From Streptomyces seoulensis (GTDB lineage: Bacteria > Actinomycetota > Actinomycetes > Streptomycetales > Streptomycetaceae), in assembly GCF_022846655.1 (NCBI RefSeq), contig NZ_AP025667.1, positions 843,001 to 907,000 of the forward strand: a stretch of 64,000 nucleotides of DNA. Reading direction: 5' to 3'. The translations under genes were made by a program, and so were the position numbers. Position 1 is the first letter of the stretch. Every line of letters starts with the position of its first letter. Below, one piece after another: positions 26,801-36,203 of this stretch. The notes under the pieces were generated by a model that searched no databases, was not told the origin of the DNA, and was given only the letters and a program-made list of their open reading frames with translations.

Positions 26801-26872
26801 AGGCCGTGGCGGGGATCGAACCCGCGTAACTCGCTTTGCAGGCGAGTCCCTGAGCCACTCGGGCACACGGCC
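26801..26872 (-). tRNA. tRNA-Cys (anticodon GCA)
   Basis: Read on the minus strand, a 72-nt cloverleaf forms: acceptor stem GGCCGTG/CACGGCC with discriminator U, anticodon stem CTCGC/GCGAG with loop CTGCAAA (anticodon GCA), and T-arm GCGGG-TTCGATC-CCCGC. CCA is not encoded. The flanks show no duplicated 3' end and no integrase gene, so it is not an occupied integration site within this window. Confidence 0.93.
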
Positions 26873-27049
26873 GTGTGTCGTGGAACGAACGTAGGGCGGG
26901 GTGGGGGAGGGGACAAGGAGGGCGGGCGGGGTGCAACGCGACTGCCATGCCGTGTTCATGTGGGGGCGGGGGGCTTACGGCCAAGGGTGTAGGGCGGGTA
27001 GGGCTCGGGACAGGGGTCAAAGCGGGGTGTGGGCCTTACGCTGGCCGGT

Positions 27050-28453
27050 ATGGCCGCCCTTGAGTCTTCCGACAGTGTCGTCGCCGGCATAGCCGGCCCG
27101 GAGGACGAGGGCGGGGTGCTCGGGCGGGCGCACCGGGCGCTCAGCGTGGGGATCGTCTCCGTCGTGCTGCTCATCGCGTTCGAGGCGACCGCCATCGGCA
27201 CCGTGATGCCGGTCGCGGCGCGCGAGCTGGACGGGGTCTCGCTGTACGCCTTCGCGTTCTCCGGGTACTTCACCACCAGCCTCACCGGCATGGTGCTCGC
27301 CGGGCAGTGGGCGGACCGGCGCGGACCGCTCGCCGCGCTGGCCACCGGGATCGGCGCCTTCGCGGGCGGGCTCGTGGTGTCCGGGACCGCGCAGGTCATG
27401 TGGGTGTTCATCCTGGGGCGCGCGGTGCAGGGGTTCGGCGGCGGGCTGGTGATCGTCGCCGTGTACGTGGTCGTCGGCCGGGCCTACCCCGAGCGGCTGC
27501 GGCCCGCGATCATGGCGAGCTTCGCCGCCGCGTGGGTCGTGCCCTCCATCGTCGGCCCCCTCGCCTCCGGCGCCGTCGCGGAACACCTCGGCTGGCGGTG
27601 GGTCTTCCTCGGCATCCCCCTCCTCGTGCTGCTTCCGCTGGGCCTCGCCCTCCCGCAGATCCGGCGCCGGGCGGGCGGGCCGGTGGACCACGACGCCGGT
27701 ACCCCCGCCTTCGACCGGCGGCGCATCCGGCTCGCGCTAGCCGTCTCGCTGGGCGCCGGGCTCGTGCAGTACGCGGCCCAGGACCTGCGCCCGCTCTCGC
27801 TGGTGCCCGGTCTCCTCGGCGCCGCCCTGCTGGTGCCCGCCGTGCGGCTGCTGCTGCCGAGAGGGACGTACCGGGCGGTGCGCGGGCTGCCCTCGGTCGT
27901 GCTGCTGCGCGGGCTGTCGGCGGGGTCGTTCATCGCCGCCGAGTCCTTCGTACCGCTGATGCTCGTCACCCAGCGCGGGCTGTCGCCGACGCTCGCCGGG
28001 TTCTCGCTGGCCGCGGGCGGGCTGACGTGGGCCGCGGCGTCGTGGATGCAGTCGCGGCCCCGGATGGAGCCGCACCGGGAGCGGCTGATGACCTTCGGCA
28101 TGGTGCTGGTGGCGGCCGCCATCGCCGCCGCGCCCGCGGTGCTCGTGCCCGCCGTGCCGGTGTGGACCGTCGCCGTCGCGTGGGGGTTCGGCTGCTTCGG
28201 GATGGGCCTGGTGATCTCCTCCACCAGCGTGCTCCTGCTGAAGCTGTCCGCCCCGGCCGAGGCCGGCGCCAACTCCGCCGCCCTGCAGATCTCCGACGCC
28301 CTCTCCAACGTCGTCCTCCTGGCCACCGCCGGTGCCGCCTTCGCCACCCTCGGCTCCGACGGCACCCCCGCCTTCGCGTCCGTCTTCCTGCCCATGGCCG
28401 GGGTGGCGCTGGTGGGGGCGTGGGTGACGACCCGGCTGAGGGCGGCGGACTGA
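27050..28453 (+). CDS. MFS transporter (DHA2/EmrB-like)
   Basis: A 467-residue major facilitator protein with about 12-14 hydrophobic helices. TM1 carries IAFEATAIGTVMPVAARELDG, typical of drug:proton antiporters; loop 2-3 has GQWADRRGP and TM5 has the antiporter-like VVPSIVGPLASGAVAEHLGWRWVF. The ATG at 27050 is chosen because TACGCT (27037-27042) lies 7 nt upstream without a Shine-Dalgarno (leaderless type); an upstream GTG at 27029 is less likely. The substrate is unknown. No regulator lies next to it. Confidence 0.88.
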   Translation: MAALESSDSVVAGIAGPEDEGGVLGRAHRALSVGIVSVVLLIAFEATAIGTVMPVAARELDGVSLYAFAFSGYFTTSLTGMVLAGQWADRRGPLAALATGIGAFAGGLVVSGTAQVMWVFILGRAVQGFGGGLVIVAVYVVVGRAYPERLRPAIMASFAAAWVVPSIVGPLASGAVAEHLGWRWVFLGIPLLVLLPLGLALPQIRRRAGGPVDHDAGTPAFDRRRIRLALAVSLGAGLVQYAAQDLRPLSLVPGLLGAALLVPAVRLLLPRGTYRAVRGLPSVVLLRGLSAGSFIAAESFVPLMLVTQRGLSPTLAGFSLAAGGLTWAAASWMQSRPRMEPHRERLMTFGMVLVAAAIAAAPAVLVPAVPVWTVAVAWGFGCFGMGLVISSTSVLLLKLSAPAEAGANSAALQISDALSNVVLLATAGAAFATLGSDGTPAFASVFLPMAGVALVGAWVTTRLRAAD

Positions 28454-28613
28454 GCGCGAGGACCTCCCGGCCCGGCACCAGGACCGACTGTGACCTCGGT
28501 CCCACCCGCCTGCGCCGCCGCCTCGTCCGAGCCCGGCGGAGCCGATGGCGCCGGTAGGGTGGCCCGGTTGTCATACGTAGCCGAGCCGCCCTACGCCCCC
28601 ACCCCCGGAGACC

Positions 28614-30407
28614 GTGACTACCACCGCCGCTTCCGCCTCGAACCATCTGTCCCCCGCCTTTCCCGGCCGCGCCCCCTGGGGCACCGCCAGCAAGCTGCGC
28701 GCATGGCAGCAGGGGGCGATGGACAAGTACATCCAGGAACAGCCGCGTGACTTCCTCGCGGTCGCCACCCCCGGCGCCGGCAAGACCACGTTCGCGCTGA
28801 CGCTCGCCTCCTGGCTGCTGCACCACCACGTCGTGCAGCAGGTGACCGTCGTCGCGCCGACCGAGCACCTGAAGAAGCAGTGGGCGGAGGCCGCCGCGCG
28901 GATAGGGATCAAGCTCGACCCCGAGTACAGCGCGGGCCCCGTCGGCAAGGACTACAACGGCGTCGCGGTCACCTACGCCGGTGTCGGCGTCCGCCCGATG
29001 CTGCACCGCAACCGCTCCGAGCAGCGCAAGACCCTGGTGATCCTCGACGAGATCCACCACGCCGGCGACTCCAAGTCCTGGGGCGAGGCGTGCCTGGAGG
29101 CGTTCGAGCCCGCGACCCGGCGCTTGGCCCTGACCGGCACGCCGTTCCGCTCGGACACCAACCCGATCCCCTTCGTCGCGTACGAGGAGGGCAACGACGG
29201 CATCCGGCGCTCCGCCGCCGACTACACCTACGGCTACGGCAACGCGCTGGCCGACCACGTCGTCCGCCCCGTGATCTTCCTCAGCTACAGCGGCCAGATG
29301 CGCTGGCGCACCAAGGCGGGCGACGAGATCGCCGCCCGGCTCGGCGAGCCCATGACCAAGGACGCCGTCAGCCAGGCGTGGCGCACCGCGCTCGACCCGC
29401 GCGGCGAGTGGATGCCGAGCGTGCTGCGCGCCGCCGACCAGCGGCTCACCGAGGTGCGCAAGGCGATCCCGGACGCGGGCGCCCTCGTCATCGCCTCCGA
29501 CCAGGACTCCGCCCGCGCCTACGCCAAGCTGATCCGCGAGATCACCGGCTCCAAGGCCACCCTCGTCCTCTCCGACGACACCGGCGCCTCCAAGCGCATC
29601 GACGACTTCAGCGCGAGCACCGACCGCTGGATGGTCGCGGTCCGCATGGTGTCCGAGGGCGTCGACGTGCCCCGGCTCGCCGTGGGCGTGTACGCCACCA
29701 CCATCTCCACCCCGCTGTTCTTCGCCCAGGCCGTCGGCCGTTTCGTGCGGTCCCGGCGGCGCGGCGAGACCGCGTCCGTGTTCCTGCCCACCGTCCCCGA
29801 CCTGCTGACCTTCGCCAACGAGATGGAGAAGGAGCGGGACCACGCCCTCGACAAGCCGCAGAAGGCCGGCGAGGAGGACCCGTACGCCGAGTCCGAGAAG
29901 GAGATGGACGAGGCGAACAAGCAGCAGGACGAGGACACCGGCGAGCAGGAGCAGTTCTCCTTCGAGGCGCTGGAGTCCGAGGCCGTCTTCGACCGCGTCC
30001 TCTACGACGGCGCCGAGTTCGGCATGCAGGCCCACCCCGGCAGCGAGGAGGAGCAGGACTACCTCGGCATCCCCGGACTGCTGGAGCCCGAGCAGGTGCA
30101 GTTGCTGCTGCAGAAGCGGCAGGCCCGGCAGATCGCGCACAGCAAGAAGCGCCCCGACACCGAGGCCGACCTGCTGGAGCTGCCCGCCGAGCGGCGCCCG
30201 GTGGTCAGCCACAAGGAGATGATGGAGCTGCGCAAGCAGCTCAACACCATGGTCAGCGCCTACACCCACCAGAGCGGCAAGCCGCACGGCGTGATCCACA
30301 CCGAGCTGCGCCGGGTCTGCGGCGGCCCGCCGAGCGCGGAGGCCACCGCCGGACAGCTCAAGCAGCGCATCGCCAAGATGGGCGAGTGGGCCACCCGGAT
30401 GCGCTGA
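28614..30407 (+). CDS. DEAD/DEAH-box superfamily 2 helicase
   Basis: A 597-residue SF2 helicase. Motif I is ATPGAGKTTFA (Lys57), motif II is ILDEIHHAG (Asp145, Glu146, His148), motif III is LTGTPFRSD, and the second RecA domain has SEGVDVPRLAVGVYAT and AQAVGRFVRSRR. The C-terminal ~190 residues are highly charged (EEDPYAESEKEMDEANKQQ) and helical, with no recognised domain. It resembles type III restriction/DEAD helicases conserved across actinomycetes, with no methylase or nuclease beside it. The GTG start is 160 nt after the MFS gene. A 23-bp tandem repeat begins in its last two codons. Confidence 0.9.
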   Translation: MTTTAASASNHLSPAFPGRAPWGTASKLRAWQQGAMDKYIQEQPRDFLAVATPGAGKTTFALTLASWLLHHHVVQQVTVVAPTEHLKKQWAEAAARIGIKLDPEYSAGPVGKDYNGVAVTYAGVGVRPMLHRNRSEQRKTLVILDEIHHAGDSKSWGEACLEAFEPATRRLALTGTPFRSDTNPIPFVAYEEGNDGIRRSAADYTYGYGNALADHVVRPVIFLSYSGQMRWRTKAGDEIAARLGEPMTKDAVSQAWRTALDPRGEWMPSVLRAADQRLTEVRKAIPDAGALVIASDQDSARAYAKLIREITGSKATLVLSDDTGASKRIDDFSASTDRWMVAVRMVSEGVDVPRLAVGVYATTISTPLFFAQAVGRFVRSRRRGETASVFLPTVPDLLTFANEMEKERDHALDKPQKAGEEDPYAESEKEMDEANKQQDEDTGEQEQFSFEALESEAVFDRVLYDGAEFGMQAHPGSEEEQDYLGIPGLLEPEQVQLLLQKRQARQIAHSKKRPDTEADLLELPAERRPVVSHKEMMELRKQLNTMVSAYTHQSGKPHGVIHTELRRVCGGPPSAEATAGQLKQRIAKMGEWATRMR

Positions 30408-30464
30408 GCGTGCGCCCCGGAATGCGCTGAGCGTGCGCCCCGGAATGCGCTGAGCGTGCGCCCA
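30400..30464. repeat. 23-bp tandem repeat across the helicase stop codon (2.8 copies)
   Basis: Unit ATGCGCTGAGCGTGCGCCCC plus GGA occurs at 30400-30422 and 30423-30445 exactly, with a partial third copy at 30446-30464. The first copy contains the helicase stop codon TGA; because 23 is not a multiple of 3, the copies fall in different frames. Confidence 0.95.
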
Positions 30465-30756
30465 AGGTGCGCGGACGGCGCGCTCCGGTGCTCGTATGCG
30501 GACGAATACTGGCAGGCCGCGACCGGTCCTGACCGGATTCTGGACCGAGTCTTCCGCTGAGCGGACCGGCTCGCTACTGTCCCGCTACGCACACGCCCCG
30601 TGGCAGCGCCGCCGCGGAGCGCAGCCGTGAAGCGACGGGTCCGACAGCCGCCGGGCCGTCCTGCCGATCGGCGGCCTCTGAAACGCGTCGCCGACGGGGC
30701 TCGGTGACGCGCGCCGCTCGGAGGGCGCCGACCTCACCGCAGAAGGAGGGGGCGTC
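30465..30756. other. intergenic region before the IclR gene
   Basis: No gene is supported here. A short inverted repeat TCCGC-TGA-GCGGA (30553-30565) lies about 190 nt before the IclR start and could be an operator. GAAGGAGG just before the GTG at 30757 is a strong ribosome-binding site. Confidence 0.3.
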
Positions 30757-31398
30757 GTGACCGCGGAGACCTCCCAGACGCTCGACCGGGGACTGCGCGT
30801 CCTCAAGCTGCTCGCCGACACGGACCACGGGCTGACCGTCACGGAGCTGTCCGGCAAGCTGGGCGTGAACCGGACGGTGGTGTACCGGCTGCTGGCCACG
30901 CTTGAGCAGCACGCGCTCGTCCGCCGCGACCTCGGCGGCCGCGCCCGCGTCGGGCTCGGGGTGCTGCGGCTCGGCCGCCAGGTGCATCCGCTGGTACGCG
31001 AGGCGGCCCTGCCCGCGCTGCGCTCGCTGGCCGAGGACATCGGCGCCACGGCCCATCTGACCCTGGTCGACGGTACGGAGGCGCTCGCCGTGGCCGTGGT
31101 CGAGCCGACCTGGACGGACTACCACGTCGCCTACCGCGCCGGCTTCCGCCACCCGCTGGAGCGCGGCGCCGCCGGCAAGGCCATCCTCGCCGCCCGCCGC
31201 TCCCCGTCCGCCGACCCCGGCTGCACCCTCACCCACGGCGAGCTGGAGGCGGGTGCGAGCGGTGCCGCCGCCCCCCTCCTCGGGGTCACCGGCGTGGAGG
31301 GCAGCGTGGGCGTGGTCATGCTGACCGACGCCGTCCCGGAACGGGTGGGCCCCCGCGTCGTGGAAGCGGCCCGGGAGGTGGCCGACGCCCTGCGCTGA
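30757..31398 (+). CDS. IclR-family transcriptional regulator
   Basis: A 213-residue IclR-type regulator. The winged helix is LDRGLRVLKLLADTDHGLTVTEL with recognition helix GVNRTVVYRLLATLEQ. The effector domain follows (LVREAALPALRSLAEDIG, then RAGFRHPLERGAAGKAIL and GVTGVEGSVGVVMLT). It is shorter than the usual ~250 residues, with a reduced loop in the middle of the effector domain. GAAGGAGG precedes the GTG. Its targets are unclear; the next gene (MOSC, 44 nt downstream) may be co-transcribed. Confidence 0.9.
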   Translation: MTAETSQTLDRGLRVLKLLADTDHGLTVTELSGKLGVNRTVVYRLLATLEQHALVRRDLGGRARVGLGVLRLGRQVHPLVREAALPALRSLAEDIGATAHLTLVDGTEALAVAVVEPTWTDYHVAYRAGFRHPLERGAAGKAILAARRSPSADPGCTLTHGELEAGASGAAAPLLGVTGVEGSVGVVMLTDAVPERVGPRVVEAAREVADALR

Positions 31399-31442
31399 GC
31401 CGTACTGTCCGTAGGAGGAGACGTCGAACGGGGGTACGGGGT

Positions 31443-31985
31443 ATGGACGTGACGGTGACCGCGGTCAGCAGCAACGGGGTGTACTCGTTCACCAAGCCGA
31501 ACCGGGACAGCATCACCCTGCTGGCCGGGCTCGGGGTGGAGGGGGACGTGCACGCGGGTGTGACGGTCAAGCACCGCTCGCGCGTCGCCCAGGACCCGAC
31601 CCGGCCCAACCTGCGCCAGGTCCACCTCATCCACGAGGAGCTCTTCGCCGAGGTGGGCGCTGCCGGGTTCACCGTGGCCCCCGGCGACCTCGGCGAGAAC
31701 ATCACCACGCGCGGCATCGACCTGCTCGCCCTGCCCACCGGCACCCTGCTGCACCTCGGGGACGAGGCGGTCGTGGAGGTCACCGGACTGCGCAATCCGT
31801 GCCGCCAGATCGACGCCTTCCAGGACGGGCTGCTCAAGCAGGTCGTGGGCCGCGACGCGGCCGGGCACATCGTGCGCAGGGCCGGGATCATGGCGGTCGT
31901 ACGCGAAGGCGGCCCGGTGCGTCCCGGCGACAGCGTCAAGGTGGAACTCCCCGCGCGGCCGCACCGGCCGCTGGAACGAGTCTGA
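31443..31985 (+). CDS. MOSC domain protein
   Basis: A 180-residue single-domain MOSC (molybdenum cofactor sulfurase C-terminal) protein. Typical features are GVEGDVHAGVTVKHRSR, LRQVHLIHEEL, APGDLGENITTRGIDL and the conserved cysteine in GLRNPCRQID. MOSC proteins handle sulfur on the molybdenum cofactor or reduce N-hydroxylated compounds. It lies 6 kb from the molybdo-hydroxylase operon, too far to claim a link. It follows the IclR gene by 44 nt on the same strand. Confidence 0.92.
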   Translation: MDVTVTAVSSNGVYSFTKPNRDSITLLAGLGVEGDVHAGVTVKHRSRVAQDPTRPNLRQVHLIHEELFAEVGAAGFTVAPGDLGENITTRGIDLLALPTGTLLHLGDEAVVEVTGLRNPCRQIDAFQDGLLKQVVGRDAAGHIVRRAGIMAVVREGGPVRPGDSVKVELPARPHRPLERV

Positions 31986-32038
31986 TCACCACCCCGGCCC
32001 GCCCCGGCCGGCCGGGACCGCCACGTTAGATTGATTCC

Positions 32039-32830
32039 GTGCTCTCACGTCTCACGCGTCCCCGGACCCTCGCCCTCTGCGCCCTGCCCGTGGCGGGCCT
32101 GCTCGCCGCGGCGGCCTTCGCGCCGCTGCCGTTCGCGGTGGCGCAGCCGGGGATGACGGCGAACGTGCTGGGGAAGAACGACGGGACGCCGGTGATCACC
32201 GTGTCCGGGGCACCGACGCGGAAGACCTCCGGCGAGCTGCGGATGACGACCATCGAGGCGACCTCGCCGGACACGCAGGTGTCCCTCGGGCAGGTGGCCG
32301 ACAACTGGTTCCGCACCGACCGCGCGGTCATGCCGTACGACGCGGTGTACCCGACCGGGGACACCGTCAAGGAGATCGAGAAGCACAACAGCGCCCAGAT
32401 GCGGCAGTCCCAGGACGCGGCGACCAGCGCGGCGCTGGACCACCTCCGCAAGGACCCCGACGACGTCAAGGTCACGCTGCGCCTGGCCGACGTGGGCGGA
32501 CCCAGCGCGGGCCTGCTGTTCAGCCTGGGCATCGTGGACAAGCTGGACGGCGACGGCAGCGGGGGAGACCTCACCGGGGGCCGGACCATCGCCGGTACCG
32601 GCACGATCGACGCCGAGGGCAAGGTCGGCGCGGTCGGCGGGGTGGCCCTGAAGACCCAGGCCGCCCGGCGCGACGGCGCCACCGTCTTCCTGGTGCCGAA
32701 GGCCGAGTGCGCCGACGCCCACACCAACCTGCCCAAGGGCCTGCGCCTGATCCCGGTCACGGACCTCGACGGCGCGGTGGACGCCCTCGTCGCCCTGGAG
32801 AAGGGCACGGGCAAGGTCCCGAGCTGCTAG
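32039..32830 (+). CDS. membrane-anchored Lon-like (S16) serine protease without PDZ domain
   Basis: A 263-residue protein with an N-terminal signal-anchor (LALCALPVAGLLAAAAF) and a C-terminal Lon-type proteolytic domain: GGPSAGLLFSLGIVDKL with Ser156 and GGVALKTQAARRDG with Lys205 as the likely Ser-Lys dyad. The YlbL-type relatives I know carry a PDZ domain between anchor and protease; here that part (residues 35-130) shows no clear PDZ. TAGATT (32027-32032) lies 6 nt before the GTG, suggesting a leaderless transcript. Its stop codon overlaps the stop of the opposing AsnC gene in the sequence CTAG (32827-32830). Confidence 0.82.
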   Translation: MLSRLTRPRTLALCALPVAGLLAAAAFAPLPFAVAQPGMTANVLGKNDGTPVITVSGAPTRKTSGELRMTTIEATSPDTQVSLGQVADNWFRTDRAVMPYDAVYPTGDTVKEIEKHNSAQMRQSQDAATSAALDHLRKDPDDVKVTLRLADVGGPSAGLLFSLGIVDKLDGDGSGGDLTGGRTIAGTGTIDAEGKVGAVGGVALKTQAARRDGATVFLVPKAECADAHTNLPKGLRLIPVTDLDGAVDALVALEKGTGKVPSC

Positions 32831-33306
32831 TCCTCCTCGAACTCCCCGGCCGCCTGCCGCACCAGCGGGATGATCCGCAGTGGCACCGGGTTCTCCATGA
32901 CGATCGTCGTGGAGGCGCGGACGATGCCGTCGAAGCCGACCACCCGGTCGATGACCCGTTGCAGATCGGCGTTGGAGCGGGCCACCAGCCGGCACAGCAT
33001 GTCCCCGGTGCCGGTCGTGGTCAGCAGCTCCAGCACCTCCGGCACGCCCGCCAGATGCGCCCGCACGTCGGGACCCTGGCCCTGCCGGATCTGGAGCGTG
33101 GCGAAGGCGGTCACCGGATAGCCGAGCGCCGAGGGGTCCACCTGCGGCCCGAACCCCCGGATCACCCCGCGTGAGCGCAGCCGGTCCAGCCGCGCCTGCG
33201 CCGTGCCCCGCGCGACCCCGAGCCGCCGCGACATCTCCAGCACGCCGATACGCGGCTCCTCGGCCAGCAGCACCAGGATCTGGCCGTCCAGATGATCGAT
33301 CGCCAC
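32827..33306 (-). CDS. Lrp/AsnC-family transcriptional regulator
   Basis: A 159-residue feast/famine regulator: N-terminal helix-turn-helix (LDGQILVLLAEEPRIGVLEM, GVARGTAQARLDRLRSRGVI) and C-terminal RAM domain with the TGTGDMLCRLVARSNADL block. It is divergent from hppD, with 123 nt between the starts, and probably controls it in response to an aromatic amino acid. This arrangement is common in Streptomyces. Confidence 0.92.
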   Translation of the reverse strand: MAIDHLDGQILVLLAEEPRIGVLEMSRRLGVARGTAQARLDRLRSRGVIRGFGPQVDPSALGYPVTAFATLQIRQGQGPDVRAHLAGVPEVLELLTTTGTGDMLCRLVARSNADLQRVIDRVVGFDGIVRASTTIVMENPVPLRIIPLVRQAAGEFEED

Positions 33307-33366
33307 GACGCCCTCCAGGGATGGTCATCCTGTACAGAAAGCCCGCCGGTAGGGCCGTAAGGCTGA

Positions 33367-34575
<1,209 letters not shown>

Positions 34576-34592
34576 TCCGGCTTCGCACAAGC

Positions 34593-34629
34593 TGAGCCGG
34601 GGCGCGGTGAGCGGCCGCGCCCCGGCTCA
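34593..34629. terminator. terminator between hppD and the TPR gene
   Basis: TGAGCCGGGGCGCGG (34593-34607) pairs perfectly with 34615-34629, loop TGAGCGG. The right arm covers the stop codon of the opposing TPR gene, so it may serve both genes. Confidence 0.75.
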
Positions 34630-36105
34630 CAACGCGTCGACGGGCAGCGACCCGTCCTCCGCGTCACCCAGCTCCGTCAGGGCCGCCCGCGCCTCGGGCG
34701 CCCACAGCGGCGAGAAGGCCGGGTTGACCAGCAGCGCGTCCTGGAGGTGGCGGCGCGCGGACCCGTACCGCTCCAGCTCGTACTCGATCATGCCCCGGTG
34801 GAAGGCGTGCAGCGCGCTGCGCACCCCGCCGCCCTTCGCCTTGTCGGTCGCGGTGGTGGCGAAGGTCAGCGCCTCCTCGTCCTGGCCCGTGCGGTGCAGC
34901 GCCCAGCCGAGCGCGTCGGCCACCTCGATGCCGGGCTGGCGCCCGTACTCCGCCCGCAGCCGGGTCACCGCCTCCTGCGGGTCCCCGTGGTCCGCCTCCA
35001 GCCTGCCGAGCACCAGCTCCTCGTCGACCCCGCCGGCCGCCGACTTCTCCGCGCGCTCGCCCGCCAGCGCGTACTGCGTCTCGGCGTCCTGGGTGCGGTT
35101 CACCGACTCGTACAGCTCGGCCAGTTCGAGGGTTGCCGCCGCGTCCGGCCACTTCGAGAGAGCCGTACGGTACGCGGTGAGCGCGTCGGCGGTGCGGCCC
35201 TGTGCGGCCAGGGTGCGGGCCCTGCCGACGCCCGCCGTGGCCTCGGCCGGGTCCAGGCGGAGCGCCTCGGTGAACTGTCGCAGCGCTTCCGGGAGTTCGC
35301 CGCGCTCCCACGCCAACTGCCCGACCCCGGCCCGGTAGGCGGCCTGCTCGGCGGGCGTACCGGCGGCCGCGGCCGCGTCCGTCAACTGGGCCGCCGCGTC
35401 CTCGCGCCAGCCCCGGTCCCGGTAGACGGCCGACGCCCGCGCCATCACGGCCGGCCGGTCGGCGGGGGCGGTGCGCAGCGCCATCAGCCGGTCCAGGGTG
35501 TTCCGGGCGGCGGTGTAGTCACCGAGCCCGTTGTACGCGTCGATCAGCGGGGGATACGCCGACCACCGCTTCGGGGTCAGCTTCAGCGCCTGCTCCCCGT
35601 ACCGCTTGGCCGTGGGGAAGTCGCGGCGGGCGTTGGCGAGGGCGGTCAGGCCGGCCAGCGCCTCGGCGTTCTTCGTGCCGCGCACCTTCAGCGAGGTGCC
35701 GAGGGCCCGCTCGGCGCGTGGGAGGTCCGCCGCGTCGGCCGTGCGCCCTGCCCGCGCCACGTAGGCCGCGCCGAGCACCGCCCAGGCGCGGGCGTCGGCG
35801 GGCCTGGCCCGTACCCCGCTCTCCTGCCGGGTGATCAGCTCCGTCAGGTCGGGCAGCGCCGCGGGGACGCCGGTGGTGACCGCCGTCAGCGCCCGCGCCT
35901 GCGGTCCGGGCGCGGGTGCCGGGGGCCGGTGCCGGGCCCGCTGGGGCACCTCCTGCGGCAGCAGCGTCAGCGCCGCGCCCGCCGCCGCGCCGCCCGCCAC
36001 CACGGTGAGCAGCGCCCGGCCCAGCCAACGCCGGGGCCGGCGCGGCGCGGGCTCGGCCACCAGGGAGGTACCGGGCTGCGAATCGCCGTACTGTCTGTTC
36101 GCCAT
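34627..36105 (-). CDS. membrane-anchored tetratricopeptide repeat protein
   Basis: A 492-residue protein: a short Arg/Pro-rich cytoplasmic start, one transmembrane helix (about 29-50, RALLTVVAGGAAAGAALTLL), a Pro/Ala linker, then at least eight TPR-like helix pairs (for example AWAVLGAAYVARAGRTADA, GLGDYTAARNTLDRLMAL, ALRQFTEALRLDPAEATAGV). TPR proteins are scaffolds for protein assemblies, here outside the membrane. The start ATG at 36105 could be a GTG three codons upstream. No partner is evident; the oxidase gene is divergent. Confidence 0.83.
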   Translation of the reverse strand: MANRQYGDSQPGTSLVAEPAPRRPRRWLGRALLTVVAGGAAAGAALTLLPQEVPQRARHRPPAPAPGPQARALTAVTTGVPAALPDLTELITRQESGVRARPADARAWAVLGAAYVARAGRTADAADLPRAERALGTSLKVRGTKNAEALAGLTALANARRDFPTAKRYGEQALKLTPKRWSAYPPLIDAYNGLGDYTAARNTLDRLMALRTAPADRPAVMARASAVYRDRGWREDAAAQLTDAAAAAGTPAEQAAYRAGVGQLAWERGELPEALRQFTEALRLDPAEATAGVGRARTLAAQGRTADALTAYRTALSKWPDAAATLELAELYESVNRTQDAETQYALAGERAEKSAAGGVDEELVLGRLEADHGDPQEAVTRLRAEYGRQPGIEVADALGWALHRTGQDEEALTFATTATDKAKGGGVRSALHAFHRGMIEYELERYGSARRHLQDALLVNPAFSPLWAPEARAALTELGDAEDGSLPVDAL

Positions 36106-36203
36106 ACCGGTCACTGTGCGTCAATATGACGACCACATCCGGGTGGCCCAAGCACGGCGCGTGCGGGGTTCACACCGATGGCCCCGAGTGCCACGCTGTG
36201 ATC

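Noticed and set aside
26801..26872. The tRNA-Cys gene as an occupied attachment site for an integrated element
   Set aside because: No repeat of the tRNA 3' end and no integrase or phage gene is near; the flanking genes look like ordinary chromosome.
31443..31985. The MOSC gene as a maturation factor of the molybdo-hydroxylase operon
   Set aside because: It lies 6 kb away behind unrelated genes and follows an IclR gene; the link would be speculation.
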